This document shows positions 16,384 to 24,465 of a stretch of 64,000 nt of DNA, one piece after another. The stretch lies in NCBI GenBank assembly GCA_051293835.1, contig JBPKMA010000006.1:62001-126000 (forward strand), written 5' to 3'. The DNA comes from DATLZU01 sp051293835. GTDB taxonomy: Bacteria; Nitrospirota; Nitrospiria; Nitrospirales; Nitrospiraceae. The notes under the pieces are model-generated. The model made no database searches. It saw only the letters and a list, made by a program, of their open reading frames with translations, and was not told the origin of the DNA. The translations under genes and the position numbers were made by a program. Position 1 is the first letter of the stretch; each line of letters opens with the position of its first letter.

Positions 16384-17073
16384 TCAGGTGGGCGAGGCTC
16401 CGAGGTGATAGGCGATAGCCAGGGCCTCCAGACGGGTGTGGGCGCCGAGCTTGGCCAGGATATGCTGGATGTGGTTTCTTACAGTCGCCGTACTGATGCA
16501 CAGCTCATCCGCAATCTGCTTTGTGGTGTGTCCGGCCGCCAGATGTTGCAGGATGTCTTTCTCGCGTTCGCTCAGGGGCAGTGCTGAGGGAAGGTGCGCG
16601 GACTCGGACTGTGACAGCGCGGGGGCCGGGTTGAACTGATGATGCGCTTGTTCTACCGGGAGAGACACCACCGACTGGAGCTCGTTCACGAGCCGACGCA
16701 CTTTGGCCAGGGTAGTCACGTCGCGGAACAGGTGCGCCCGGAAGAACCGGCTTCTCTTGCGGGTTGGCACCGGAAACGAACTCACGTTGACCCACAGGCT
16801 CCGACCGGCTTTGGTCCGGGTGCGCATGTCGAAATGGCGGACTGGGCCGCCCCGGGCCAGTTGGGCGCCGATCGCGCAGGTGGGCGAGCACAGGGGTTGG
16901 CCGGACGGCGTCGTGCCGCAGAGAACTTCATGACAGGGGCGCCCGACGACCTCCCCGGCGCGGAACCCCAGCAGACGTTCGGCGGCTCGATTCCAATAGA
17001 TGACCGTGCCGCGCTCGTCGACCACTATCGCTGCATCGGCTGCCCGATCCAACATGGCCATGAGCTGTTTCAT
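16384..17073 (-). CDS. PAS-LuxR type transcriptional regulator
   Basis: A 229-residue cytoplasmic regulator. Residues about 1-120 are a PAS domain (DAAIVVDERGTVIYWNRAAE, GFRAGEVVGRPCHEVL), with four cysteines in the HEVLCG...PLCSPTCAIG segment that could sense redox state or bind metal. The C-terminal 65 residues are a LuxR-type helix-turn-helix (LSEREKDILQHLAAGHTTKQ, STATVRNHIQHILAKLG). It is the first gene of the minus-strand block that includes the small envelope proteins and faces the CBS gene across a 340-base gap, so it may control either. Confidence 0.88.
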   Translation of the reverse strand: MKQLMAMLDRAADAAIVVDERGTVIYWNRAAERLLGFRAGEVVGRPCHEVLCGTTPSGQPLCSPTCAIGAQLARGGPVRHFDMRTRTKAGRSLWVNVSSFPVPTRKRSRFFRAHLFRDVTTLAKVRRLVNELQSVVSLPVEQAHHQFNPAPALSQSESAHLPSALPLSEREKDILQHLAAGHTTKQIADELCISTATVRNHIQHILAKLGAHTRLEALAIAYHLGASPT

Positions 17074-17416
17074 CGAAAGCCCTCGTCCAAAGCAATGGAA
17101 CTAGCAAGCATGGTACCACCTCCATGAGTGGGCTCGCGACCCGCTGGTTCCTCATTCCCTTCGTCCCGATTGATTGATGGACCTGACCTGGACGGTTGTT
17201 TGCTAATGGCCGCCAGCTTCTGACGTTTTTGACGATGGTGGGGAGTCTTGGGACAGGGTACCGAACCGGTTCTGTGGCGGAACGCGACACTGAACAGAAG
17301 ACAAACCGGCTGCTCGGATTGCGAAGATCCAAGAGAAAGCCGAACTCTCGGAGACCGGCAAATGGATAGCAGGGCGTCACCCGACGGCATGTATCTTGTA
17401 CGCGGATTCACCCAAA
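17074..17416. promoter_or_regulatory. Divergent intergenic region between PAS-LuxR and CBS genes
   Basis: This 343-base spacer separates divergently transcribed genes and should contain promoters in both directions. I see no protein-like frame. AT-rich words such as TTGATTGATGG near 17168 and TTGTTTGCTAATGG near 17195 could be promoter parts, but no convincing -35/-10 pair with correct spacing was found. Confidence 0.35.
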
Positions 17417-17920
17417 ATGGAGAAAGCAGGCCTTGCTGGGCAGCGGTTCGTGATCAACGGGAGGCGGGTCGTGACCGGCATCCAGGACAACAAGCCATCG
17501 CGGTTTGATCGACTGGTGGTCGCTCACGTCATGGAGACGCAGGTCCAGGTGGCGCATCCGCACACCAAAGCGGATGTCATCGCGTCGATGATGATTGAGG
17601 GCTTCGGCGCCGTGCCGGTCGTAGACGACCAAAGACGGCTGATCGGTATTGTGAGCGAGCATGATCTGTTGGTTTCGCTCGACCGGAAGCAGAAGTGGAG
17701 CGAGGTGACGGCGCAAGATGTGATGGCACGTAATCCCTACTCGGTTCGCCCGGAGATGGAGATCGGGACGCTGGTTCATGTGCTGCGCGCCAGCGGCCTG
17801 ATCCGCGTGCCAGTCGTCGATGCCCACGACAAGCTGATCGGCATCGTGGCCAGGCGGGATGTGCTGCGCGCCTATCTGAGCGGCGGATCCGCCACAGGAA
17901 GTGCATCCACAGAGGCGTGA
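17417..17920 (+). CDS. Paired CBS-domain protein
   Basis: A 167-residue protein made of two CBS motifs: residues about 30-90 (VAHVMETQVQVAHPHTKADV, AVPVVDDQRRLIGIVSEHDLL) and about 95-155 (VTAQDVMARNPYSVRPEMEI, VPVVDAHDKLIGIVARRDVL). Such stand-alone pairs bind adenosine nucleotides and signal energy state. An upstream TTG extends the frame by seven codons; the ATG at 17417 is more plausible. A second, truncated CBS tail follows 40 bases after its stop, suggesting a tandem duplication. It stands opposite the PAS-LuxR regulator. Confidence 0.88.
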   Translation: MEKAGLAGQRFVINGRRVVTGIQDNKPSRFDRLVVAHVMETQVQVAHPHTKADVIASMMIEGFGAVPVVDDQRRLIGIVSEHDLLVSLDRKQKWSEVTAQDVMARNPYSVRPEMEIGTLVHVLRASGLIRVPVVDAHDKLIGIVARRDVLRAYLSGGSATGSASTEA

Positions 17921-17956
17921 TGCACAAGACGGAATTCATCGACAAGGCCGGTGATT

Positions 17957-18065
17957 CAGCCACCTTACTTGACTTCCGGTTGTGCGGGGTACGAGGTTTG
18001 TGGGGCTGATGGCCAGGCGGGATCTCCTGTTCGGGTATGTGAAAGCCTCCCAATACTGGTCCTGA
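17957..18065 (+). pseudogene. Remnant of a second CBS protein (C-terminal end only)
   Basis: After the intact CBS gene, the frame reads SHLT, TGA, then LPVVRGTRFVGLMARRDLLF and GYVKASQYWS before a TGA at 18063. This is the last 30 residues of a CBS pair, closer to the broken CBS gene at 13.3 kb (both contain ARRD(I/L)xFGYVKA) than to its neighbour. The TGA replaces a likely Arg codon (CGA). No upstream part is present. Confidence 0.65.
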
Positions 18066-18075
18066 CTCGACAGAG

Positions 18076-18273
18076 ATGAAGAAACGCCGGCTGCAACTTC
18101 CGATTCGCCTGATGGCCAAGCCGACGAGACCGCACAGTACCAAGAAAGGCGCGCGCGGCTACCGCCGCGCGCAAGCAAAAGCCTTGCTGCGGGAAGAAGC
18201 TGCACGCGCAAGGGATCAGGGCGGAGGATGTTCGCCTGCCCGCCCAATGGATAAACAGGCGATGGATAAATAG
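18076..18273 (+). CDS. Possible small basic protein
   Basis: A 65-codon frame beginning MKKRRLQLPIRLMAKPTRP, very rich in Arg, Lys and Ala (STKKGARGYRRAQAKALLRE). It would be a basic nucleic-acid-binding peptide if real. No strong ribosome site precedes it, although an internal ATG (MAKPTRP) is also possible. It ends a few bases before the Hsp20 ribosome site. I do not recognise a family. Confidence 0.35.
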   Translation: MKKRRLQLPIRLMAKPTRPHSTKKGARGYRRAQAKALLREEAARARDQGGGCSPARPMDKQAMDK

Positions 18274-18284
18274 GAGGAATGACG

Positions 18285-18788
18285 ATGGCTAAGAAAGACA
18301 AGGAGTCGAAGGCGGTGATCCCTAAGAAAACGGCCGAGCTCGTCCCGCGATGGGAAGACATCGACCGGTGGTTTGACCGCATGGCGGAGGAATTCTGGCG
18401 ACGACCGTTCCCCAGCCTGTTCAGGCCAGAGCGCTGGTTCCCGGAATCGCTGTTGCCGATGCGGATGCCGTCGCTCGATGTTTATCAGGACCAAGAAGAA
18501 GTTGTGGTCAAGGCGGATGTGCCGGGTCTGGCCAGGGAGGATATTGAAGTGACCCTCACCGGCGAGACGTTGACCATCAAAGGTGAGCGGAAAGAGGAGA
18601 AAGAGGTCAAGGAACCCGACTATCACCGCCGGGAGCGGTCGTACGGCTCCTTCGTTCGAAGCGTCACGTTGCCATGCGAGGTGAAATCCGACGAGATCAA
18701 AGCGACGCTCAAGAACGGGGTATTGGAGATTCGCTTGCCCAAGACGGAAGAGGCCAAGAAAAAGTCCGTGACGGTGAAGATCGACTAA
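18285..18788 (+). CDS. Small heat-shock protein, Hsp20/alpha-crystallin family
   Basis: ATP-independent chaperone that holds unfolding proteins. The alpha-crystallin domain covers residues about 60-160: PSLDVYQDQEEVVVKADVPG, then GETLTIKGERKEE, and the final LKNGVLEIRLPK motif. The C-terminus lacks a clear IxI tail. An AGGAGG lies 7 bases before the ATG at 18285 and only 1 base before the ATG at 18279, so I use 18285 (167 residues). It heads a plus-strand run with the GYD-protein gene 49 bases later. Confidence 0.95.
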   Translation: MAKKDKESKAVIPKKTAELVPRWEDIDRWFDRMAEEFWRRPFPSLFRPERWFPESLLPMRMPSLDVYQDQEEVVVKADVPGLAREDIEVTLTGETLTIKGERKEEKEVKEPDYHRRERSYGSFVRSVTLPCEVKSDEIKATLKNGVLEIRLPKTEEAKKKSVTVKID

Positions 18789-18836
18789 GTCCACTTCGTC
18801 GCGTACGCACCGCGTGAAGGCGGGAAGGAGGGCGTG

Positions 18837-19136
18837 ATGGCTACCTTCGCCATGTTAACCAGACTCTCGCCCGAGGCGCTGACCAAGCCCCGGCTGGTCG
18901 CAGACCTCAATAAGAAAGTCGAGCAGCGAATTAAACAGGAGTGCCCGCGGGTGAAATGGATCGCGAATTATGCGGTCCTCGGTCCCTGCGATTATCTCGA
19001 CATTTTCGAGGCGCCGGACAACGAGACGGCTGCTAAGATTGCGCTGCTGGTGCGGTCCTTCGGACATGCGACCACCGAAACCTGGCTCGCCACGCCCTGG
19101 GATCGCTTCGAGACGATGGCCAAGTCGCTGAAGTAA
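18837..19136 (+). CDS. GYD-domain protein
   Basis: A 99-residue protein with an AGGAGG six bases before the ATG at 18837. The pattern (MATFAMLTRLSPEAL...YAVLGPCDYLDIFEAPD...ATTETWLATPWDRF) matches the GYD domain, a ferredoxin-like fold of unknown function that often appears beside stress genes; the usual G-x-Y-D is here GPCDYLD. It follows Hsp20 and is probably co-transcribed with it. Confidence 0.85.
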   Translation: MATFAMLTRLSPEALTKPRLVADLNKKVEQRIKQECPRVKWIANYAVLGPCDYLDIFEAPDNETAAKIALLVRSFGHATTETWLATPWDRFETMAKSLK

Positions 19137-19165
19137 GGAAGACGCGCGATGCGAAGGAGGGGATC

Positions 19166-19315
19166 ATGGGCTGGGGATGGTGTCGGGTGGGGCAACTGGG
19201 TGTTGGTCCAGCAACGGCTCTGGCACGAGCTCCATTCGCGGCACCTCCTTGCGGACATCAAGACTGTGTAGAGAACCTTCCTGCTGACAAACGTTCTGAC
19301 GATCCGGCAAAATAG
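19166..19315 (+). CDS. Possible 49-residue peptide
   Basis: Between the GYD and radical SAM genes, AAGGAGGGG lies five bases before an ATG opening a frame that starts MGWGWCRVGQLGVGPATALA and ends TAG at 19313. The ribosome site is strong, but the sequence is not recognisable, and an overlapping frame from the ATG at 19149 (MRRRGSWAGDGVGWGNWVLV) is about as good. One of the two may be a fragment of a lost gene. Confidence 0.25.
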   Translation: MGWGWCRVGQLGVGPATALARAPFAAPPCGHQDCVENLPADKRSDDPAK

Positions 19316-19385
19316 GCACACGGGTGAGATGGCGCAGCCGCCCGGCCCTTTCCCTTAAGGGGATGAGGGTGGGAAGGAACGTGCC

Positions 19386-20312
19386 ATGCCGTATGTCGGA
19401 ACCCGACGGCAAGCCGGCTATCGAACGCTCCTGCGGAGCGGCGAACTCTCCGATCGCGTCGAGCAGGCGAGGATGCGGCTCGCGTCCTGCCGGGTGTGCC
19501 CGCGCCATTGCGAGGTCAACCGGGTCGCGGGCGAGTTGGGCACCTGCCTGGTCGGGGCTAAAGCGCTCATTGCGAGCGCAGGACCGCACCATGGCGAGGA
19601 ATTTCCGATTCGCGGCTGGTACGGCTCGGGGACGATCTTTTTCGCGAGTTGCAACCTCCGCTGCATCTATTGCCAAAACTTCGACATCAGCCACCGACCG
19701 AATGGGGAAGAGCTGGAACCAGAAGCCTTGGCCAAGATCATGCTCGACTTGCAAGAGTACGGTTGCCACAACATCAACCTTGTGAGCCCCTCGCATCAGG
19801 TTCCGCAGATTCTAGAAGGTGTGCTTGTCGCCGCGCAGCGTGGGCTGCGACTCCCCATTGTGTACAACACCAGCGCCTACGACGATGTGGAAATGCTCAG
19901 GCTGCTGGATGGCATTGTGGACATCTATATGCCCGATCTGAAATACGCCGACGCCGAGATCGGCCGCAGACTGTCCAAGGTGAACGATTATCCCCAAGCC
20001 GCCCGGGCTGCGATTAAGGAGATGCATCGCCAGGTCGGCGACTTGGTGTTGGATGACGAAGGTCTGGCGGTGCGGGGGCTCCTGGTCCGCCATCTCGTGC
20101 TACCGAACGGCCTTGCTGGAACCGCCGAGGTCATGCGGTTTCTGGCCGAGGAAATCTCCCGCGACACCTATGTCAACGTCATGGACCAGTACCATCCGGT
20201 CGCCAAAGCGACCCGCCATCCGCAGTTGAACCGTGTGGTCATGGATAGCGAGGTGGATGAAGCCATGCGCCTGGCGCGCGAGGCCGGCCTGTGGCGGCTG
20301 CACGAGGAGTAA
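19386..20312 (+). CDS. Radical SAM protein, PflA-like
   Basis: A 308-residue radical SAM enzyme. The [4Fe-4S] motif CNLRCIYC lies at about residues 93-100 inside FFASCNLRCIYCQNFDISH. An extra N-terminal cysteine cluster (CRVCPRHCEVNR...GTC) resembles that of pyruvate formate-lyase-activating-enzyme-like proteins. The chain is full length with the C-terminal (YVNVMDQYHPVAKA) signature of this subfamily. Its substrate is unknown. AAGGAACGTGCC precedes the ATG. No partner enzyme is next to it. Confidence 0.9.
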   Translation: MPYVGTRRQAGYRTLLRSGELSDRVEQARMRLASCRVCPRHCEVNRVAGELGTCLVGAKALIASAGPHHGEEFPIRGWYGSGTIFFASCNLRCIYCQNFDISHRPNGEELEPEALAKIMLDLQEYGCHNINLVSPSHQVPQILEGVLVAAQRGLRLPIVYNTSAYDDVEMLRLLDGIVDIYMPDLKYADAEIGRRLSKVNDYPQAARAAIKEMHRQVGDLVLDDEGLAVRGLLVRHLVLPNGLAGTAEVMRFLAEEISRDTYVNVMDQYHPVAKATRHPQLNRVVMDSEVDEAMRLAREAGLWRLHEE

Positions 20313-20427
20313 AGATGGGATGGTGAGCCCGGCGTACTTTAGATGAGACATCTGCGCTCGGCTGTTTCCTGACAGCTTTCAGTGGGTTCGTGGCGGGTAG
20401 CTGTACGCTTCACAATTCTGCCAAATG

Positions 20428-20757
20428 TTACCAGCGGCGGCCCCAATAGCCGCGATGCCCGAACAACCGCGGACCCCCGTAGAAATCGAAGCGGGGGCCG
20501 AAGTACGGCAGGCTGTAGATCCAGGGAGCCCAAGTACAGCGCGAAGTCTACTGACGGATACCCAGGATAACTAGTGCGACGGTCACCGGAGGAGCTGCAG
20601 CTTGGCGCTGCTGATCGGTGGCTGCCGCGGCTTGATGATCGGCCTGCTCTTTCAACTGGGCGACCGTGTCTTGCTGAGCCTTGAGGTGGCCTTCGAGCTT
20701 TGCGATGTTCTCACGCGGGATTTCGATCAAGGTTCAGACACAGCGAGCCAGGAACAT
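20428..20757 (-). pseudogene. Degraded coiled-coil envelope protein with aromatic C-terminus
   Basis: Three frame pieces point to one small secreted protein. The start reads MFLARCV followed by a stop and then IEIPRENIAKLEGHLKAQQD with a coiled coil (VAQLKEQADHQAAA); the C-terminal part is in another frame and reads APWIYSLPYFGPRFDFYGGP then HRGYWGRRW and TAA at 20428-20430. Tyr/Gly/Arg-rich ends like this are common in small lipoproteins. The region between lacks a continuous frame, so it is a pseudogene. Confidence 0.45.
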
Positions 20758-20785
20758 TCCCAGGGCACTTGGTCATCAGTGGCCT

Positions 20786-21494
20786 GTGCCGGGAATGTGA
20801 AAAGAAAAAATCCCACCCTCCATCCCCATGCAGGCAAGATGGCCCGCCGCCATCGTCTAGGCGAAGAGGATTCCATGAGAGTCCTCATGAGACGTTCCGT
20901 AAGTTCCTCCTTCCTCGTCGGTTCACCGATAACGCACCACGTGTCCGGGTGCGGGAACAGGCTCCTGCATTGATTGAGAAGAGCGAAGAGCGATCAGCGT
21001 AACCCCCTCCTTCGCATGCAGCGGCAAGGGGAGGTAGAGGGGGGGGCCGGATGTGCTGCGAGCTCTCCATCTTCCCCGATGTTGCGGCCCTGCGTGTGCG
21101 CGAGAATACCATGATAGATCGCCTGGGCGCTCTCCGACCACGTTGGGTCGATCGGCAGACCTCGAAAGGCTGCCTCTGCAGCCTTCTTTTCGCGATTCGG
21201 CGTCATGTGTCCCGTTCTTCTCGATCCTATCTGCGACATTCGCTCCCGACTCATCCTACTGAGAGGCAATTCCTTTGCCACTGTGAGAGCCAATGCTAAT
21301 GGCGGAGCGCTCTGCCCGAACCATCAAGGCATTGTGATTGGGTGTGGTCTCGAGGAGACAGAAAACAGGGAAACGTGCCACGGGCGGCCAACAGCGAAAT
21401 GGCGAAACGTTACAGGCTGTTAATGGATGGGGCTAGCCGAAGGTAGCTGGGGTAAGGGGCTGGGTGGTACGCTGAGGTAACGGCCGGAGCGACC
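20786..21494. other. Gap without a confident gene
   Basis: About 700 bases between the coiled-coil remnant and the DNA polymerase IV gene. On the minus strand, 21206 to 20994 contains a 70-codon frame starting MTPNREKKAAEAAFRGLPID, whose first 50 residues look protein-like; it is not recognised and ends in low-complexity Pro/Ser/Arg. The rest shows no coding character. No convincing LexA box was found before dinB. Confidence 0.35.
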
Positions 21495-22607
21495 ATGCCA
21501 AGAATTATAGCTCATCTGGATATGGATGCGTTCTTTGCAGCGATTGAAGAGCGGGACAATCCCGCTCTGCGCGACCTGCCGCTCGTTATCGGGGCCGATC
21601 CGAAGCAGGGTCAAGGACGTGGCGTGGTCTCGACGGCGAACTACAAGGCTCGTGAGTATGGGATCCATTCTGCGCTCCCGATCTCCCGTGCGTGGCGGTT
21701 GTCCGAAGTGGCCAGGAAGCGGGGACAGCCAGCGGTCGTGTTTCTGCGGGTCGATATGCAGAAATACGTGCAGGTGTCGCACGAGATTATGGAAATCCTC
21801 CGGCGGTTTGTGTCTCGTATCGAACAGGCCAGCATCGATGAGGCCTATCTGGATCTGAGTTTCGTGGGCTCGTATGAACAAGCCGAAGACCTGTGTCGCC
21901 GGATTAAGGAGGCCATTCGCACTGAAGAGGGGCTGACTGCCTCGGTAGGGATCGGGCCGAACAAACTGATCGCCAAAATCGCCTCCGGTGTCAGGAAACC
22001 GGATGGGCTCACTGTCGTCAGAGAGGACGAGGTGGGAGAGTTTCTGGCCCCGTTGCCGGTCCGCGCGATTCCTGGCATCGGTCCGAAGACGGAAGAGTGG
22101 CTGGTCAAACAGGGCATCAGGCTAGTGAAGGACCTCAGGCGCTACACGCCAGAGGAACTCCGTGAGATATTCGGCAAGCGCGGGATCGACCTCTACAAGA
22201 AGGTTCGCGGACTGGACGAATCGCCGATCCAGGAGTTCTGTGAGCCGAAGTCGATCGGAGAGCAGGAGACGTTCGAGCGGGATACTCTGGACCCCAGAAT
22301 CCTGGGCGACCGGCTCAAGGCGATGTGCCAAAATGTGGCAGCCCGCCTGATGGATGAGGGACATGTGCGATTTCGAACCGTCGTTCTCACCGTGCGGTTT
22401 GCCGATTTCGAAACGGTGTCGCGTTCCCATACGCTGCGGGAGCCCACCGACTCCTCAAAGGTCCTTGAGCTGGAGGCGTTGAAGCTGCTCCTGCCGTTTT
22501 TGGATGCGCGTGAGAACCCCAGAGGCAAACTCATCCGACTCCTCGGAGTTCGAGTGGAGAAATTGGATTGGTCCTCCGGCGGGGAGAGTGCCGGGGCGTT
22601 GCTCTGA
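21495..22607 (+). CDS. dinB: DNA polymerase IV (Y-family, translesion)
   Basis: A 370-residue Y-family polymerase that copies damaged templates. The catalytic acidic residues are visible in HLDMDAFFAAIE (residues 7-18) and in SIDEAYLDLS (about 112-121). The thumb helix-hairpin-helix region is VRAIPGIGPKTEEWL, and the little-finger domain fills the last 130 residues. No beta-clamp-binding motif of the QLxLF type is obvious at the C-terminus (ends GESAGALL). GGAG lies 5 bases before the ATG. Confidence 0.96.
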   Translation: MPRIIAHLDMDAFFAAIEERDNPALRDLPLVIGADPKQGQGRGVVSTANYKAREYGIHSALPISRAWRLSEVARKRGQPAVVFLRVDMQKYVQVSHEIMEILRRFVSRIEQASIDEAYLDLSFVGSYEQAEDLCRRIKEAIRTEEGLTASVGIGPNKLIAKIASGVRKPDGLTVVREDEVGEFLAPLPVRAIPGIGPKTEEWLVKQGIRLVKDLRRYTPEELREIFGKRGIDLYKKVRGLDESPIQEFCEPKSIGEQETFERDTLDPRILGDRLKAMCQNVAARLMDEGHVRFRTVVLTVRFADFETVSRSHTLREPTDSSKVLELEALKLLLPFLDARENPRGKLIRLLGVRVEKLDWSSGGESAGALL

Positions 22608-22735
22608 CGAGGCATTGCGCGCTCACGCCGGCCACTATTGGGGTATAGTAGGGTCCGCAGCGTCGAATCTCCGGATGCGGTGGATTGAGCAAGCACCTGA
22701 GGCTCTGAAGAAAAGAGCGGACGAGGCTTGTGCGG

Positions 22736-23167
22736 ATGCCGAAGGCGAATTTTGAGTTTTCCGCAGGCGGGGTCGTGATCAAGGGCGATACCGTACTGCT
22801 CATTCGCGTGCGAAACCTCAAAGGCGGGGAGGTGTGGACGTTTCCCAAGGGCCGGCTCAACGAAGGTGAGAAAAGCCCGGAGGCGGCGCTCCGCGAAGTG
22901 GAGGAGGAGACCGGCTGGCGTTGCCGGATCGAGCGGGAACTATCCCGATCCGAATATTGGTTCCAGCAGGATGGGCGGCGCATCCACAAGACCGTTCGGT
23001 GGTACAAGATGACTCCCCTTGAACGTGTCGGCGAACCAGACCGGGAAGTCGAAGAAGTGAGCTGGCTACCGATCGCCGAAGCTGCCTCGCGTCTGAGTTA
23101 TGAGTCCGAGCGGCGCTTGCTCGCGCAGGCTCTGACGGCGGACGCGGCACCGGAGAACGAAAACTAG
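22736..23167 (+). CDS. Nudix hydrolase
   Basis: A 143-residue Nudix enzyme that hydrolyses a nucleoside diphosphate linked to some moiety. The Nudix box is complete: GRLNEGEKSPEAALREVEEE followed by TGW, with the metal-binding REVEEE glutamates. The first strand FEFSAGGVVIKGD and HKTVRWYKM resemble Ap4A/diphosphoinositol-type subfamilies. A GTG two codons upstream is an alternative start. It lies between dinB and the DUF882 gene, possibly as part of a small repair or sanitation cluster. Confidence 0.92.
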   Translation: MPKANFEFSAGGVVIKGDTVLLIRVRNLKGGEVWTFPKGRLNEGEKSPEAALREVEEETGWRCRIERELSRSEYWFQQDGRRIHKTVRWYKMTPLERVGEPDREVEEVSWLPIAEAASRLSYESERRLLAQALTADAAPENEN

Positions 23168-23237
23168 GTTGACCGCACCTGTCTTTTTTGTTACAAGCCC
23201 CCGCGTTCGGATCGTCAAACCTGCTTGGGAGGTCTTC

Positions 23238-23804
23238 ATGCGTGAAAAATCCTGTTTGCAGTGGGACAGGCGTACCTTTCTGAAGACCTCGCTGGTTGGT
23301 TTCCTTCTGCTCTGCGGACGATTGACCTGCCCGTCGGAACTGTTCGCCAGCCGATTGCCCGAGGGCCGGCTCACATTCTATAACCTCCATACCAACGAAC
23401 GCTTGACGGTGACCTATCGAGACGAGGAAGGTCGCTACGACTACAACGCCTTGGACGATGTGAACTATCTTCTACGATGCCACCACACCCAAGAAGTGGC
23501 TGCCATAGATGTGCGGGTCATTGAGTTCGTGAACCTCGTTCACAAGCGTGTGGGCGGCGAGCGGGAGATCTGTGTGATTTCGGGGTATCGTTCGCCAGAG
23601 TATCAGGATCTGCTGATCCGTATGGGTAAACGGGTGGCTCGCCATAGCCTGCATGTAAAGGGGCAGGCCATCGATTTCTTTCTTCCCGGGGTCAACCTCC
23701 GCACGGTTCGTGAGACGGCGTTGCGGCTCAAGTGCGGTGGTGTCGGGTACTATCCTCGCAAGAGGTTCATTCATCTCGATTGCGGCCCATTCCGATGGTG
23801 GTAG
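23238..23804 (+). CDS. DUF882/M15-type peptidase, Tat-exported
   Basis: A 188-residue exported protein of the YcbK/DUF882 family, metallopeptidases thought to trim peptidoglycan cross-links. The signal peptide has a twin-arginine motif (WDRRTFLKTSLVGF), so it should fold before export. The zinc-site signatures are visible as ISGYRSPEYQDL, HSLHVKGQAIDFFL and FIHLDCGPFRWW. GGGAGG lies about 5 bases before the ATG at 23238; the longer frame upstream is not protein-like. A decayed L,D-transpeptidase gene follows directly. Confidence 0.92.
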   Translation: MREKSCLQWDRRTFLKTSLVGFLLLCGRLTCPSELFASRLPEGRLTFYNLHTNERLTVTYRDEEGRYDYNALDDVNYLLRCHHTQEVAAIDVRVIEFVNLVHKRVGGEREICVISGYRSPEYQDLLIRMGKRVARHSLHVKGQAIDFFLPGVNLRTVRETALRLKCGGVGYYPRKRFIHLDCGPFRWW

Positions 23805-23810
23805 GCCGCA

Positions 23811-24465
23811 GGTTTCCGTTGTCATACTCCTCGCGCTCTGCGTGGCCGTTTCCTCCGAGCCAACATTCGGTCAGTTCGCGCCCGGCTCTGACCTTGAACC
23901 GAAACGTCCATCATCCCTCTGCGTCGGCAACCACCTCAGCGATGCCGATATTGCCTGGGAGTGCCGACGGATCGGAAAAGGGGGAGACCCGTGAACGGTT
24001 GTTCGGGGAATGCTGGATCGATGTGGCGCGGTTTAATCGGGTTGACCGGCGCCATGTTCGTTCCGGAGTGCAGATTAAGGTGCCGAAATGTCTTGAGGAG
24101 ATCGTGCACTTCACCCCTCCCTGCCCCATCCTCAGGCGCAAACCGACGCGCAATACATCATGATCGATCTCGCCGAGCAATTCTTGGCGCTTACGAATAT
24201 GGCGCGCTGCGCTTTTCGATGCCGCCACTACGCCTTATCCGATGGATGACGCCCTTCGCTTTTTCGTGACACGCGGAGGGGTGTCTTATTGGGTTCACGG
24301 ACAGGATGTGCCCGGCTATTCGACCTCGCATGGCTGCGTCGGCCTGTACGATGAGGCAATGCAGAAGGCATACTACGGGGTACCGCAGGACCCGGAGTGG
24401 GATGATGCCAAGAGGTTGTATGAAGAGGTTGTAGGAATGGGTGCTGGGGCATCGGCCGGATGACG
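23811..24465 (+). pseudogene. L,D-transpeptidase (YkuD), multiply frameshifted
   Basis: Frames joined in order give a secreted YkuD protein: hydrophobic start VVILLALCVAVSSEPTFG, then HLSDADIAWECRRIGKG, ERLFGECWIDVARFNRVDRR with IKVPKCLEEIVHFTP, TDAQYIMIDLAEQFL, GAYEYGALRFSMP, and finally MDDALRFFVTRGGVSYWVHG with the catalytic STSHGCVGLYDE motif. At least four frame changes occur (near 23985, 24115, 24185, 24225). It would have remodelled peptidoglycan together with the upstream DUF882 protein, but cannot be made as read. Confidence 0.75.

Noticed and set aside
20994..21206. Minus-strand 70-codon frame as a confident gene
   Set aside because: The first part looks protein-like, but the end is low-complexity and no ribosome site or family is visible, so it is only mentioned within the gap entry.
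22613..22650. Promoter TTGCGC...TATAGT before the Nudix gene
   Set aside because: The spacing is about 23 bases, too long for a sigma-70 promoter; the TATAGT may be chance.
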